A DNA stretch of 25,045 nt, from the NCBI GenBank assembly GCA_945875195.1, contig CAMCJW010000005.1, positions 1 to 25,045 of the forward strand. Direction: 5' to 3'. Source of the stretch: Chitinophaga pinensis. GTDB lineage: Bacteria > Bacteroidota > Bacteroidia > UKL13-3. The notes under the pieces were generated by a model. It was given only the letters and a program-made list of their open reading frames with translations. It was not told the DNA's origin and did not search any database. The translations under genes were made by a program, and so were the position numbers. Positions 17,148 through 23,881 of the stretch are shown piece after piece. Within the stretch, counting starts at the first letter, position 1; each line of letters begins with the position of its first letter.

Positions 17148-18164
17148 ATGTTGAAATTAATTGGTATTTCAGATTACTTAAAATTGCCTGAACCTACAAT
17201 TTTGCTAGATGCAAGGAGCGAAGGGGAATTTGAACAAGGCCATATTCCGGGCGCAATATCTTTTCCAATTCTCAACAACGAAGAAAGAAAATTGGTGGGT
17301 ACTTGCTACAAACAAAATGGTCACCAAGCTGCTGTGGTGTTGGGTTATGAGTTGGTAGGTCCAAAATTTAAGCAGTTTGTGGCACATGCCTATAAAAATT
17401 TTGTTGGCCAAGAAATCTATATCCACTGTTGGCGCGGAGGCTTAAGGAGCCAAATTATGAGTAATTTACTTAGCTCGGCTGGTTTTAAGGTTCATTTAGT
17501 TAGAGGTGGTTACAAAACTTATAGGCAAGAAGTATTGAACTTTTTATCCAATGATTTTGAGTTTGAAGTATTAGGTGGATTAACTGGATCTGGGAAAACC
17601 TATGTATTGGATGAATTAGAGAGTAAGAGATCTCAGGTATTAAACATTGAAAGATTGGCTAACCACAAAGGATCTGCATTTGGATCCTTAGGTCAAAATC
17701 CACAACCAACCCAAGAGCATTTTGAAAATTTAATTTTTGAGGTATTGAGAAAATTCAATTTCGAAAAACCAGTTTGGGTGGAAGATGAAAGCCGATTAAT
17801 TGGGTCACTGCAAGTTCCAACTCAAATATACCAAGGTATAAGAAATAGTTTTGTTTATTTTCTTGAATATTCTTTTGATGATAGGCTCGAACACATACTA
17901 AAGGAATATGGCTGTTTTGATAAAAACCTATTAATTGAACGAACCAAACAAATTAAAAAACGAATGGGTGATTTAATGAATAGAACAGCCATTGACGCTT
18001 TAGAAACGGGTGATTTAAGGACTTGGGCAGAAGTGGTTTTAGGCCATTACGACAAGCAGTATAGGTACGGATTTGGCTTACGTAAACCTGGTAACAGTAA
18101 CAACATTAAACTTAAAAATGACGAACTAATTAAAGAGTTATTGGGTGTAAAAAAAGAAGCATAA
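17148..18164 (+). CDS. mnmH: tRNA 2-selenouridine synthase
   Basis: Replaces sulfur of wobble 2-thiouridine in certain tRNAs by selenium, through a geranylated intermediate in the characterised enzymes. The 338 residues contain an N-terminal rhodanese domain with ILLDARSEGEFEQGHIPGA (18-36) and the catalytic cysteine C94 in IHCWRGGLRS. A P-loop domain follows, with GGLTGSGKTYVL (143-154) and downstream NHKGSAFG, both family hallmarks. E. coli MnmH is slightly longer (364). The selenium donor enzyme SelD is not in this window, so whether the cell selenates tRNA cannot be judged here. The gene appears to be alone; the next gene has its own promoter. Confidence 0.93.
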   Translation: MLKLIGISDYLKLPEPTILLDARSEGEFEQGHIPGAISFPILNNEERKLVGTCYKQNGHQAAVVLGYELVGPKFKQFVAHAYKNFVGQEIYIHCWRGGLRSQIMSNLLSSAGFKVHLVRGGYKTYRQEVLNFLSNDFEFEVLGGLTGSGKTYVLDELESKRSQVLNIERLANHKGSAFGSLGQNPQPTQEHFENLIFEVLRKFNFEKPVWVEDESRLIGSLQVPTQIYQGIRNSFVYFLEYSFDDRLEHILKEYGCFDKNLLIERTKQIKKRMGDLMNRTAIDALETGDLRTWAEVVLGHYDKQYRYGFGLRKPGNSNNIKLKNDELIKELLGVKKEA

Positions 18165-18255
18165 AAAAAGATGGTGTTGTAATGAATGCCATTCTTGCTA
18201 ATTTTTTGGTAAAAACTCTTAATACCTTTTTCCTTACAAATAGCGCGAATATGTT

Positions 18256-18263
18256 TATTTTTG
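18256..18263 (+). promoter_or_regulatory. Predicted -7 element of the kdn/kds operon promoter
   Basis: TATTTTTG, a full match to the Bacteroidota -7 motif TAnnTTTG, 24 bases before the kdnA ATG at 18288. Transcription would start near 18269. No clear -33 TTG is seen at the usual spacing. The position argues against the in-frame TTG at 18261 being the kdnA start, since that codon lies within the promoter element. Confidence 0.5.
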
Positions 18264-18287
18264 CATAAAATATTTAATAACCACACC

Positions 18288-19493
18288 ATGGCAGGAACAG
18301 AATTTTTTGGATCAGAAGAAAAAAAAGAAATCAATGATGTACTTGAAACAGGCGTCTTGTTTAGATTTAACCACGATGCACAAAGAAACAATATTTGGAA
18401 GGCACGCGAATTTGAAGCAGAGGTTGCTAAATTGGTTGGGGCAAAATATGCACATGCAGTAACTAGCGGAAGTACCGCTGTTTTATGTGCCCTAGCTGCC
18501 GCTGGTATTGGTGCTGGCGATGAAGTGATAGTTCCTCCTTTTACCTATATTGCTTCTGTAGAAGCAGTTATTTTTGCAGGTGCTTTGCCTGTGTTTGCCG
18601 AAATAGATGAAACCTTGTGCTTGAGTGCAGAAGGTATCAGAAAAGCAATAACACCTAAAACAAAAGCCATTCTATTGGTTCACATGTGCGGTCAAATGGC
18701 CCAAATGGATGAGATCATGGCCCTTGTTAAAGAACACAATTTAATATTGGTGGAAGATGCTGGTCAGGCCATGGCCGCTAGTTACAAGGGTGTATCAACC
18801 GGTTTGTTTGGTGTTACGGGTTGTTATAGTTTCGACTTCTTTAAAATTGCCACAGCAGGTGAAGGTGGAGTGATGGTTACCAATAGCGAAACGGCCTATA
18901 AATTGGCAGATTGTTTTTCAGATCATGGTCACGATCATATTGGCAATAACCGTGGAATGGAAAACCATCCCGTACTAGGTTTCAATTACCGCATCTCTGA
19001 ATTACATGCAGCAGTTGGCTTAGCTCAAACCCGCAGAGTGCCTATGATTCGCACCTTAAATAACCAACACAAGAAAACCATGATGACAGAACTAGGCAAA
19101 ATACCTGGTGTAAGCTTTGCAACTATTCCTGATCCTAATGGCGATTCTGCCACCTTCTTAAATATCCTTTTACCAAATACCGCAACTGCCATGCGCGCCG
19201 TTGAAGAGTTTAATAAAAATGGTGTCGCTGGTTTTAACTATTGGTTCACCAATATGTATCATTTTATTAATCAATGGAACCATATTAAAGAAGGTAAAGT
19301 TGCCGCTAAAACAAATGTTCAATTATTGGGTGCGCCGCAAGATTATATCAACATGGAGTTGCCAAAAACCCAAGAAACAATAGGTAGGTTAATTTCGTTT
19401 GGTATCAAAGCAAGTTGGACAGAAGCAGAGTTAAATGAATTATTAGCTAAAATGAGCAATAGCATCCAAGCTGCTTTGGTTCAAACCGCTTAA
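18288..19493 (+). CDS. kdnA: 8-amino-3,8-dideoxy-manno-octulosonate (Kdo8N) aminotransferase
   Basis: PLP-dependent DegT/DnrJ/EryC1 sugar aminotransferase of 401 residues. The PLP lysine is K186 in SFDFFKIATAGEGGV, the pyridine-nitrogen aspartate D157 is in LVEDAGQAM, and the phosphate-binding VTSGSTAVLCA is at 58-68. The next gene encodes the matching oxidase KdnB, 11 bases downstream. In Shewanella this pair makes Kdo8N: KdnB oxidises Kdo C8 and KdnA transaminates the aldehyde. With kdsA and a kdsC-like gene close by, the specific KdnA assignment is well supported by context, although the fold alone would allow other nucleotide-sugar aminotransferases. The start is the ATG at 18288; an upstream TTG overlaps the promoter. 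Confidence 0.85.
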   Translation: MAGTEFFGSEEKKEINDVLETGVLFRFNHDAQRNNIWKAREFEAEVAKLVGAKYAHAVTSGSTAVLCALAAAGIGAGDEVIVPPFTYIASVEAVIFAGALPVFAEIDETLCLSAEGIRKAITPKTKAILLVHMCGQMAQMDEIMALVKEHNLILVEDAGQAMAASYKGVSTGLFGVTGCYSFDFFKIATAGEGGVMVTNSETAYKLADCFSDHGHDHIGNNRGMENHPVLGFNYRISELHAAVGLAQTRRVPMIRTLNNQHKKTMMTELGKIPGVSFATIPDPNGDSATFLNILLPNTATAMRAVEEFNKNGVAGFNYWFTNMYHFINQWNHIKEGKVAAKTNVQLLGAPQDYINMELPKTQETIGRLISFGIKASWTEAELNELLAKMSNSIQAALVQTA

Positions 19494-19504
19494 AAATTAT
19501 AATA

Positions 19505-20587
19505 ATGAGTCATAAGAATTTTAAATCAATAGAGAAAACGGTTTTTGGAAGAGGTAGTTTTAACCAACTTGCAGAAATTGTTGAACCCAAAAGATCGCTT
19601 AACAATAAGTACTTTGTTTATATTGTAGACAACTATTTTAAAGGTAAAGAACTTGAATCTAGGTTGCAACAAAAGCCCGAAGACACGATTTACTTTATTG
19701 ATGTAGATCCGCATGAACCAACCACCGAACAAATAGATCAATTGCGCGATGAAATTTTGGCTCAAAAAGGATTGCCTGCTGGCTTAATTGGTATTGGTGG
19801 TGGAAGCATCATGGATATTGCCAAAGCCTTAGCCCTCATGCTTTGCAATGAAGGTCCATCGCAACAATACCAAGGTTTGAACCTAATAAAAAAGCCAGGT
19901 GTATACCATTTAGGTGTGCCAACAATATCAGGTACTGGCGCAGAATGTAGCATGACCGCCGTATTAACTGGTCCTGAGAAAAAGTTGGGTTTAAAATGCG
20001 ATTGGACCATTTTCGACCAAGTTATTTTAGATTCAGAATTAACCAAAACCGTACCCGTTGATAAGTGGTTTTATACTGGCATGGATACTTTTATTCATTG
20101 CATAGAAAGTAGAGACGGCATACTAAATAACGCATACAGCATGGCTTATGGTGAGCAATCATTGAAGCTTTGTAAAGATATTTATCTAAGTGATAATGCT
20201 GGTCAATCTCCAGAAAACGACGACAAATTAATGGTTGCATCCTTAATGGGTGGCTTGAGCCTAACCTATTCGGAAGTGGGAGTTTGCCACGCCTTGAGTT
20301 ATGGCTTGAGCAAAATATTTGGCGAAAAACATTGTTATGCAAATTGCTTGGCCTTTCAACACCTAGGCGATTTCTATCCAGAAGGGGTGAAGGAATTTAA
20401 AACCATGCTAGCAAAACACAACATCACCTTGCCTACTGGTTTAAGTGCCAATTGGACCGATGCAGAAATTACTGCAATGGCCCATGTAGCCTATAACTTG
20501 CCGCACATGTGGAACCACGCTTTAGGAACAGATTGGAAAGAAAAAATGACCATAGAGCGCATAGAAGGATTGTTTAGGAGGTTATAG
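19505..20587 (+). CDS. kdnB: Iron-containing alcohol dehydrogenase, Kdo 8-oxidase type
   Basis: A 360-residue group-III (iron-dependent) alcohol dehydrogenase. The nucleotide-binding loop is GIGGGSIMDIAKA (96-108). Predicted metal ligands are D194 and H198 in GMDTFIHCIES, H262 in VGVCHALSYG and H276 in GEKHCYANC. These enzymes use NAD(P); KdnB oxidises the C8 hydroxyl of Kdo to the aldehyde that KdnA aminates. The combination with kdnA directly upstream and kdsA downstream makes this role much more likely than general alcohol oxidation. The resulting Kdo8N would replace Kdo in the lipid A core and add a positive charge. It is followed after 22 bases by a toxin-antitoxin pair. Confidence 0.85.
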   Translation: MSHKNFKSIEKTVFGRGSFNQLAEIVEPKRSLNNKYFVYIVDNYFKGKELESRLQQKPEDTIYFIDVDPHEPTTEQIDQLRDEILAQKGLPAGLIGIGGGSIMDIAKALALMLCNEGPSQQYQGLNLIKKPGVYHLGVPTISGTGAECSMTAVLTGPEKKLGLKCDWTIFDQVILDSELTKTVPVDKWFYTGMDTFIHCIESRDGILNNAYSMAYGEQSLKLCKDIYLSDNAGQSPENDDKLMVASLMGGLSLTYSEVGVCHALSYGLSKIFGEKHCYANCLAFQHLGDFYPEGVKEFKTMLAKHNITLPTGLSANWTDAEITAMAHVAYNLPHMWNHALGTDWKEKMTIERIEGLFRRL

Positions 20588-20609
20588 TTTAATTCAATAA
20601 ATTTGTATT

Positions 20610-20825
20610 ATGACATATGAGGTTGAAATAAATGAAAATTCAGAAATGGGCAAGAAGATATTCTCTTTTTTGAATGATTTAGGTGTTCCATTTAAACCAA
20701 AAACTGGTATTTTGGAAGAACAAAAATATTTGTTGAATGAAAGCTTAAATGAATTTGCTGAGAGTAAAGTGAAACCTCAAGAAGAAGTAATAGCTAAATT
20801 TAAAGAATGGCAAAAGTCGAAATAA
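20610..20825 (+). CDS. Putative antitoxin of a ParE/RelE-type pair
   Basis: A 71-residue, charged protein with no clear family motif. It has an N-terminal TYEVEINENSEMGKKIFSFL, a central linker and a helical C-terminus ending in EEVIAKFKEWQKSK. The C-terminal segment resembles the toxin-wrapping tail of RelB/ParD-like antitoxins. The main support is its overlap of 19 bases with the downstream toxin gene, which is the classical arrangement. No ribbon-helix-helix motif is obvious, so autoregulation is uncertain. The pair is visibly more AT-rich than its neighbours, which suggests later acquisition. Confidence 0.65.
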   Translation: MTYEVEINENSEMGKKIFSFLNDLGVPFKPKTGILEEQKYLLNESLNEFAESKVKPQEEVIAKFKEWQKSK

Positions 20826-21118
20826 TTTGGACAGATAAAGCCACTTTAAGTTTGTTTCAAATTCTTGATTTTTATTTCAACCAAAATAATGATTTAAAAT
20901 ACGGAGAAAGGCTATTTGAAGGGATTATTAAACAAACCAAATTATTAATAAAGCAACCATTTCTTGGAAAAGAAACAGACCATTTTAACATAAGAGAGTT
21001 AGTAATTGGTAGAAATTCTATATTTTATTTGCCAATTCAATCACAAATAATAATACTACTGATTTGGGACAATCGACAAAATCCTTTAGTATTATTTGAA
21101 TTATTAAAAGAAAAATAA
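20807..21118 (+). CDS. ParE/RelE superfamily toxin
   Basis: A 103-residue protein with the ParE/RelE layout. It has the start strand VEIIWTDKATLSLFQILDFY, a helical hairpin with YGERLFEGII, then LIKQPFLGKET, the strand RELVIGRNSIFYLPIQ and the final strand IIILLIWDNRQNP. The closing D-x-R-x-P segment is a hallmark of ParE-type toxins, which act on DNA gyrase, whereas RelE relatives cut mRNA at the ribosome. The target cannot be decided from sequence. It overlaps the antitoxin gene by 19 bases and lies only 12 bases before kdsA, so it is probably part of the same transcript as the Kdo genes. Confidence 0.82.
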   Translation: MAKVEIIWTDKATLSLFQILDFYFNQNNDLKYGERLFEGIIKQTKLLIKQPFLGKETDHFNIRELVIGRNSIFYLPIQSQIIILLIWDNRQNPLVLFELLKEK

Positions 21119-21130
21119 ATAGATCAAAAC

Positions 21131-21967
21131 ATGACAAAAATAGTAAAAGTAGGTAATATAGAAGCTGGTAGCGATGAGCTATTCTTGATTTCTGGACCTT
21201 GTGTGATAGAAGATGAAGCTATCATGATGAAAACAGCTGAGAAACTAAAAGAGGTTTCAGAAAAGTTAAACATCAAAATGATTTACAAATCATCTTTCCA
21301 AAAAGACAACCGCAGTAGTTTAAAATACTATGATGGACCGGGTTTGGATAAAGGCGTTAAAATATTAGCCAAAGTAAAAGAGCAGTTTGGCTTTCCATTG
21401 TTAACAGATATTCATTACCCAGATCAAGCTGCTGCTGCTGGCGAGGTTTGTGATGTATTGCAAATTCCAGCTTACTTGTGCATGCAATCAACTTTAATGG
21501 TGGCTGCTGCTAAAACAGGCAGGGTAATCAATATCAAACATGGTCAGTTTTTAGCGCCAGAAAACATGAAGCATCCTGTTCAAAAATGTATTGATTCTGG
21601 CAACGATCAAGTAATATTAACCGAAAGAGGATTTACCTTTGGTTACAACGACATGATTGTGGATCCTAGGAGTTTCTTTTTAATGAGACAAATAGGTTAC
21701 CCTGTTGTTTTTGATATCACCCATGCTATTAGAAAATATGGTATCCCTAGTGCAGATGCCAAAGGAGGTGCCAGAGAATTTTTGCCTGTTTTAAGTAGGG
21801 CAGGGGTTGCTGCTGGAGTGGATGGCGTGTTTATTGAAACCCACCCAGATCCTGCCACCGCTCTGTGTGATGCAGCTTCACAATTGAGTGTATACGCTTT
21901 AGAGGAATTTTTAAAACCATTAATAGAATTGCACAATATTGAGGTGAGCTATCGCCCAAAAGCATAA
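21131..21967 (+). CDS. kdsA: 3-deoxy-8-phosphooctulonate (Kdo8P) synthase
   Basis: Condenses arabinose-5-phosphate with phosphoenolpyruvate to Kdo-8-phosphate, the first committed step to Kdo of lipopolysaccharide. The 278 residues show the family pattern: GPCVIED, YKSSFQKDNRSS, GPGLDKGVKIL, LTDIHYPDQ, INIKHGQFLAPENM, ILTERGFTFGYN, FDITHAIR, GVFIETHPDP. C24 in SGPCVIE marks the metal-dependent class; E. coli KdsA has Asn there. The other expected metal ligands are present as His in DITHA, Glu in FIETHPDP and Asp in LCDAAS. It lies 12 bases after the toxin gene. Confidence 0.97.
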   Translation: MTKIVKVGNIEAGSDELFLISGPCVIEDEAIMMKTAEKLKEVSEKLNIKMIYKSSFQKDNRSSLKYYDGPGLDKGVKILAKVKEQFGFPLLTDIHYPDQAAAAGEVCDVLQIPAYLCMQSTLMVAAAKTGRVINIKHGQFLAPENMKHPVQKCIDSGNDQVILTERGFTFGYNDMIVDPRSFFLMRQIGYPVVFDITHAIRKYGIPSADAKGGAREFLPVLSRAGVAAGVDGVFIETHPDPATALCDAASQLSVYALEEFLKPLIELHNIEVSYRPKA

Positions 21968-22005
21968 ATTTATAATTTAATATTGAAACATTTTTAACCT
22001 AAACC

Positions 22006-22677
22006 ATGAAAAATAAACTCTTCTTACTCATTTGCCTTTTTATTTGCTCGCATGTTGCATTTGCGCAATACGAATCGCCTTACAAAAACGAATCTTCTTC
22101 AGTTTCATCTTCCGAAAATCCTAATTTCTACTTAGGCCTTGGAACAGGATTAAATTACAAAACAGGTGCTCTAGGTTTATCTTTGGCCTACAGAATGGCA
22201 CCCAAAACCCTGGTTGAATTAAACATGGGCCTCGGTGGTTACGGTAGTAAAATTGGTTTAGGTGGGGTATTTAATGTTGTTGAAAAAGGTGCATGGTGCC
22301 CATCTTTATCCTTTTCTAGGGCATCTGGATTTTCCGATTTGTTAACCACAGTGGAGGTTGAAGTGCCAGGTTCTAATAATGCCGCAACCACCGAAACCAA
22401 AATCAACTTAAGCCCAATGTTTACACTAACGCCGGGTGTTCAAAGGCAGTTTATTTCGAAAAAGGGTAATCGTTTTGTTTTGGAATTTGGTTTCGCTATT
22501 CCTTTGAATACAGCCACACAAGAATTTGCGGAGAGTTTTGCAGAGGTTAATGGTGTTCAGATAGCAACTAGTCTTCTGAAATTTTCTAGTATCCAAAAAA
22601 CCGCTTTTCAGGTATTGGATCCTGCAGGTTTAAGTCTCGGATTGTGTTATTATTTTGGGTTCAAACCGAAGAACTAA
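22006..22677 (+). CDS. Small predicted outer-membrane beta-barrel protein
   Basis: A 223-residue exported protein with signal peptide MKNKLFLLICLFICSHVAFA and cut before QYESPYKNESSS. After a serine-rich linker (about 26-40), the rest is made of amphipathic strands (FYLGLGTGLNYKTGALGLSL, VELNMGLGGYGSKIGLGGVF, RFVLEFGFAIPL) and closes with LSLGLCYYFGF, ending in aromatics as in outer-membrane barrels. No specific family was recognised. It sits inside the Kdo locus, 38 bases after kdsA and before the transaldolase-CBS fusion gene, so it may act in or depend on the outer membrane made by this pathway. A role in Kdo synthesis itself is unlikely. Confidence 0.65.
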   Translation: MKNKLFLLICLFICSHVAFAQYESPYKNESSSVSSSENPNFYLGLGTGLNYKTGALGLSLAYRMAPKTLVELNMGLGGYGSKIGLGGVFNVVEKGAWCPSLSFSRASGFSDLLTTVEVEVPGSNNAATTETKINLSPMFTLTPGVQRQFISKKGNRFVLEFGFAIPLNTATQEFAESFAEVNGVQIATSLLKFSSIQKTAFQVLDPAGLSLGLCYYFGFKPKN

Positions 22678-22710
22678 ATGGCATAATTTAGGTTATTTTG
22701 GAATTAAAAT

Positions 22711-22718
22711 TATTTTTG
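22711..22718 (+). promoter_or_regulatory. Possible internal promoter -7 element before the transaldolase-CBS gene
   Basis: TATTTTTG, identical to the -7 element predicted for kdnA, 43 bases before the ATG at 22762. It would allow the fusion gene to be expressed apart from the upstream Kdo genes. No good -33 element is seen at the normal spacing. Confidence 0.4.
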
Positions 22719-22761
22719 TGCCTTCGTTAAATTAAAGATTAATAGAATTATTAAACAAAAA

Positions 22762-23772
22762 ATGGAATTATATTTAGATTCAGCCAACTTAAAAGAAATT
22801 GAAGAAGCCTTTAAATTAGGGTTCTTAAACGGTTTAACTACCACTCCAACTTTCATGCAGCGCGAAGGCATTACCGACGTGGATGCCATGATTGTAAAAT
22901 TATCCAAAATAGTACCCGTGCTTCAAATTGAAGCTTTAGGAGATACTGCAGAGGATGTTTTGGCTGAGGCTAAAAGGCAATTGGCGTTAGGACTTGATCC
23001 TAAAAAAACAGTATTTAAAATTCCAGTTTCATTAGAAGGTGTGCGTGCTTGTAAAATGCTGCGCAACGAAGGTTTATTGGTAAATGTACACTTGGTTTAT
23101 ACCTTGCAACAAGCTTATATGGCCATGCATGCAGGTGCAACCTATGTTTGCCCACTTGTTGGTCGCTTACAAGATCAAGGTCATGATGCACTTGATTTAG
23201 TTGCCCAAATTGTAGATGCAGTAGATCACTATGGTTACGATACCAAAGTAATGTTCTCTTCAGTTCGTACCATGGAACATATCAGAAATGCCATCAACCT
23301 GGGTGTTCATACCATTACAGTTCCATTGAAAATTATGAAGCAGTTAACCGAAAATCATTTTACCACGGTTGGTACTGATCAGTTTATTCATGATACGCGT
23401 TTAATGACAGTTCGTGTAAAAGAGGCATTAAACGGGGTGAACCCAATCATTGATGCCAACACAAATTTAGCTGATGCCATTGTTAAAATGACTGAGTATG
23501 GATTTGGTGCTATTACAGTTGTAAATGCAGATGGTAGCCTAAAAGGTGTATTTACAGATGGCGATTTGCGCAGAAAGATACAATCGGAAGGGAGAGATGT
23601 ATTGAGCAAAAACATTGGCGATTTTGAATACGGTAAAGCCATTTCAATTGAAGGCTCGGCCTTGTTAAATGAAGCAGCAGGCTTATTTAAATCAACCAAA
23701 GTAGATACTATTTTAGTAACAGATAACGGCAAGCCATTAGGCATGTTAGATATACAAGATCTAGAGGCATAA
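22762..23772 (+). CDS. Transaldolase/F6P-aldolase-like domain fused to a KdsD-type CBS pair
   Basis: Residues 1-220 form a compact transaldolase-family TIM barrel of the size of E. coli fructose-6-phosphate aldolase. It begins MELYLDSANL (D6), and the Schiff-base lysine is K86 in TVFKIPVS. E57 takes the place of the catalytic Glu of transaldolases (Gln in F6P aldolase). Two normally conserved sites differ: the TTNPS loop is TTTPT (T28 for Asn), and the Phe/Tyr of the P-F/Y-V motif is L132 in CPLVGR. Residues 228-336 are two CBS domains whose GVFTDGDLRRKI (262-273) is the hallmark of the CBS pair in arabinose-5-phosphate isomerase KdsD. KdsD has a SIS domain in front; here an aldolase replaces it. 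With kdsA and a kdsC-like gene around it, a role in supplying the Kdo precursor is inferred, not shown. Plain transaldolase activity is the main alternative. Confidence 0.8.
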   Translation: MELYLDSANLKEIEEAFKLGFLNGLTTTPTFMQREGITDVDAMIVKLSKIVPVLQIEALGDTAEDVLAEAKRQLALGLDPKKTVFKIPVSLEGVRACKMLRNEGLLVNVHLVYTLQQAYMAMHAGATYVCPLVGRLQDQGHDALDLVAQIVDAVDHYGYDTKVMFSSVRTMEHIRNAINLGVHTITVPLKIMKQLTENHFTTVGTDQFIHDTRLMTVRVKEALNGVNPIIDANTNLADAIVKMTEYGFGAITVVNADGSLKGVFTDGDLRRKIQSEGRDVLSKNIGDFEYGKAISIEGSALLNEAAGLFKSTKVDTILVTDNGKPLGMLDIQDLEA

Positions 23773-23790
23773 TAGCATAGTGTTTTCTAC

Positions 23791-23826
23791 AAAAAAAAGA
23801 CTGCTACCATTAGCAGTCTTTTTTTT
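23791..23826 (+). terminator. Rho-independent terminator of the Kdo operon
   Basis: Perfect 10-base stem AAGACTGCTA (23797-23806) / TAGCAGTCTT (23811-23820), loop CCAT, followed by six further T and preceded by six A. It lies 18 bases after the stop of the transaldolase-CBS gene and would separate it from the KdsC-like gene. Confidence 0.9.
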
Positions 23827-23831
23827 GCCTT

Positions 23832-23861
23832 TTTGTTATCAGTAAATTCCAAGTTATCTTG
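23832..23861 (+). promoter_or_regulatory. Possible promoter of the KdsC-like gene
   Basis: TTTG at 23832-23835, a 19-base spacer, then TATCTTG at 23855-23861, one base short of the Bacteroidota TAnnTTTG motif. It lies directly after the terminator and 20 bases before the ATG at 23882. Confidence 0.3.
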
Positions 23862-23881
23862 CCAAAAATATCACCTAAAGC

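Noticed and set aside
18261..18287. TTG at 18261 as the start of kdnA
   Set aside because: It overlaps the predicted -7 element and would add nine residues before the normal MAGTEFFG start of the protein.
20610..20825. The 71-residue gene as a possible acyl-carrier or regulatory part of Kdo synthesis
   Set aside because: There is no DSL phosphopantetheine motif or other Kdo-related feature. The 19-base overlap with a ParE/RelE toxin gene fits an antitoxin better.
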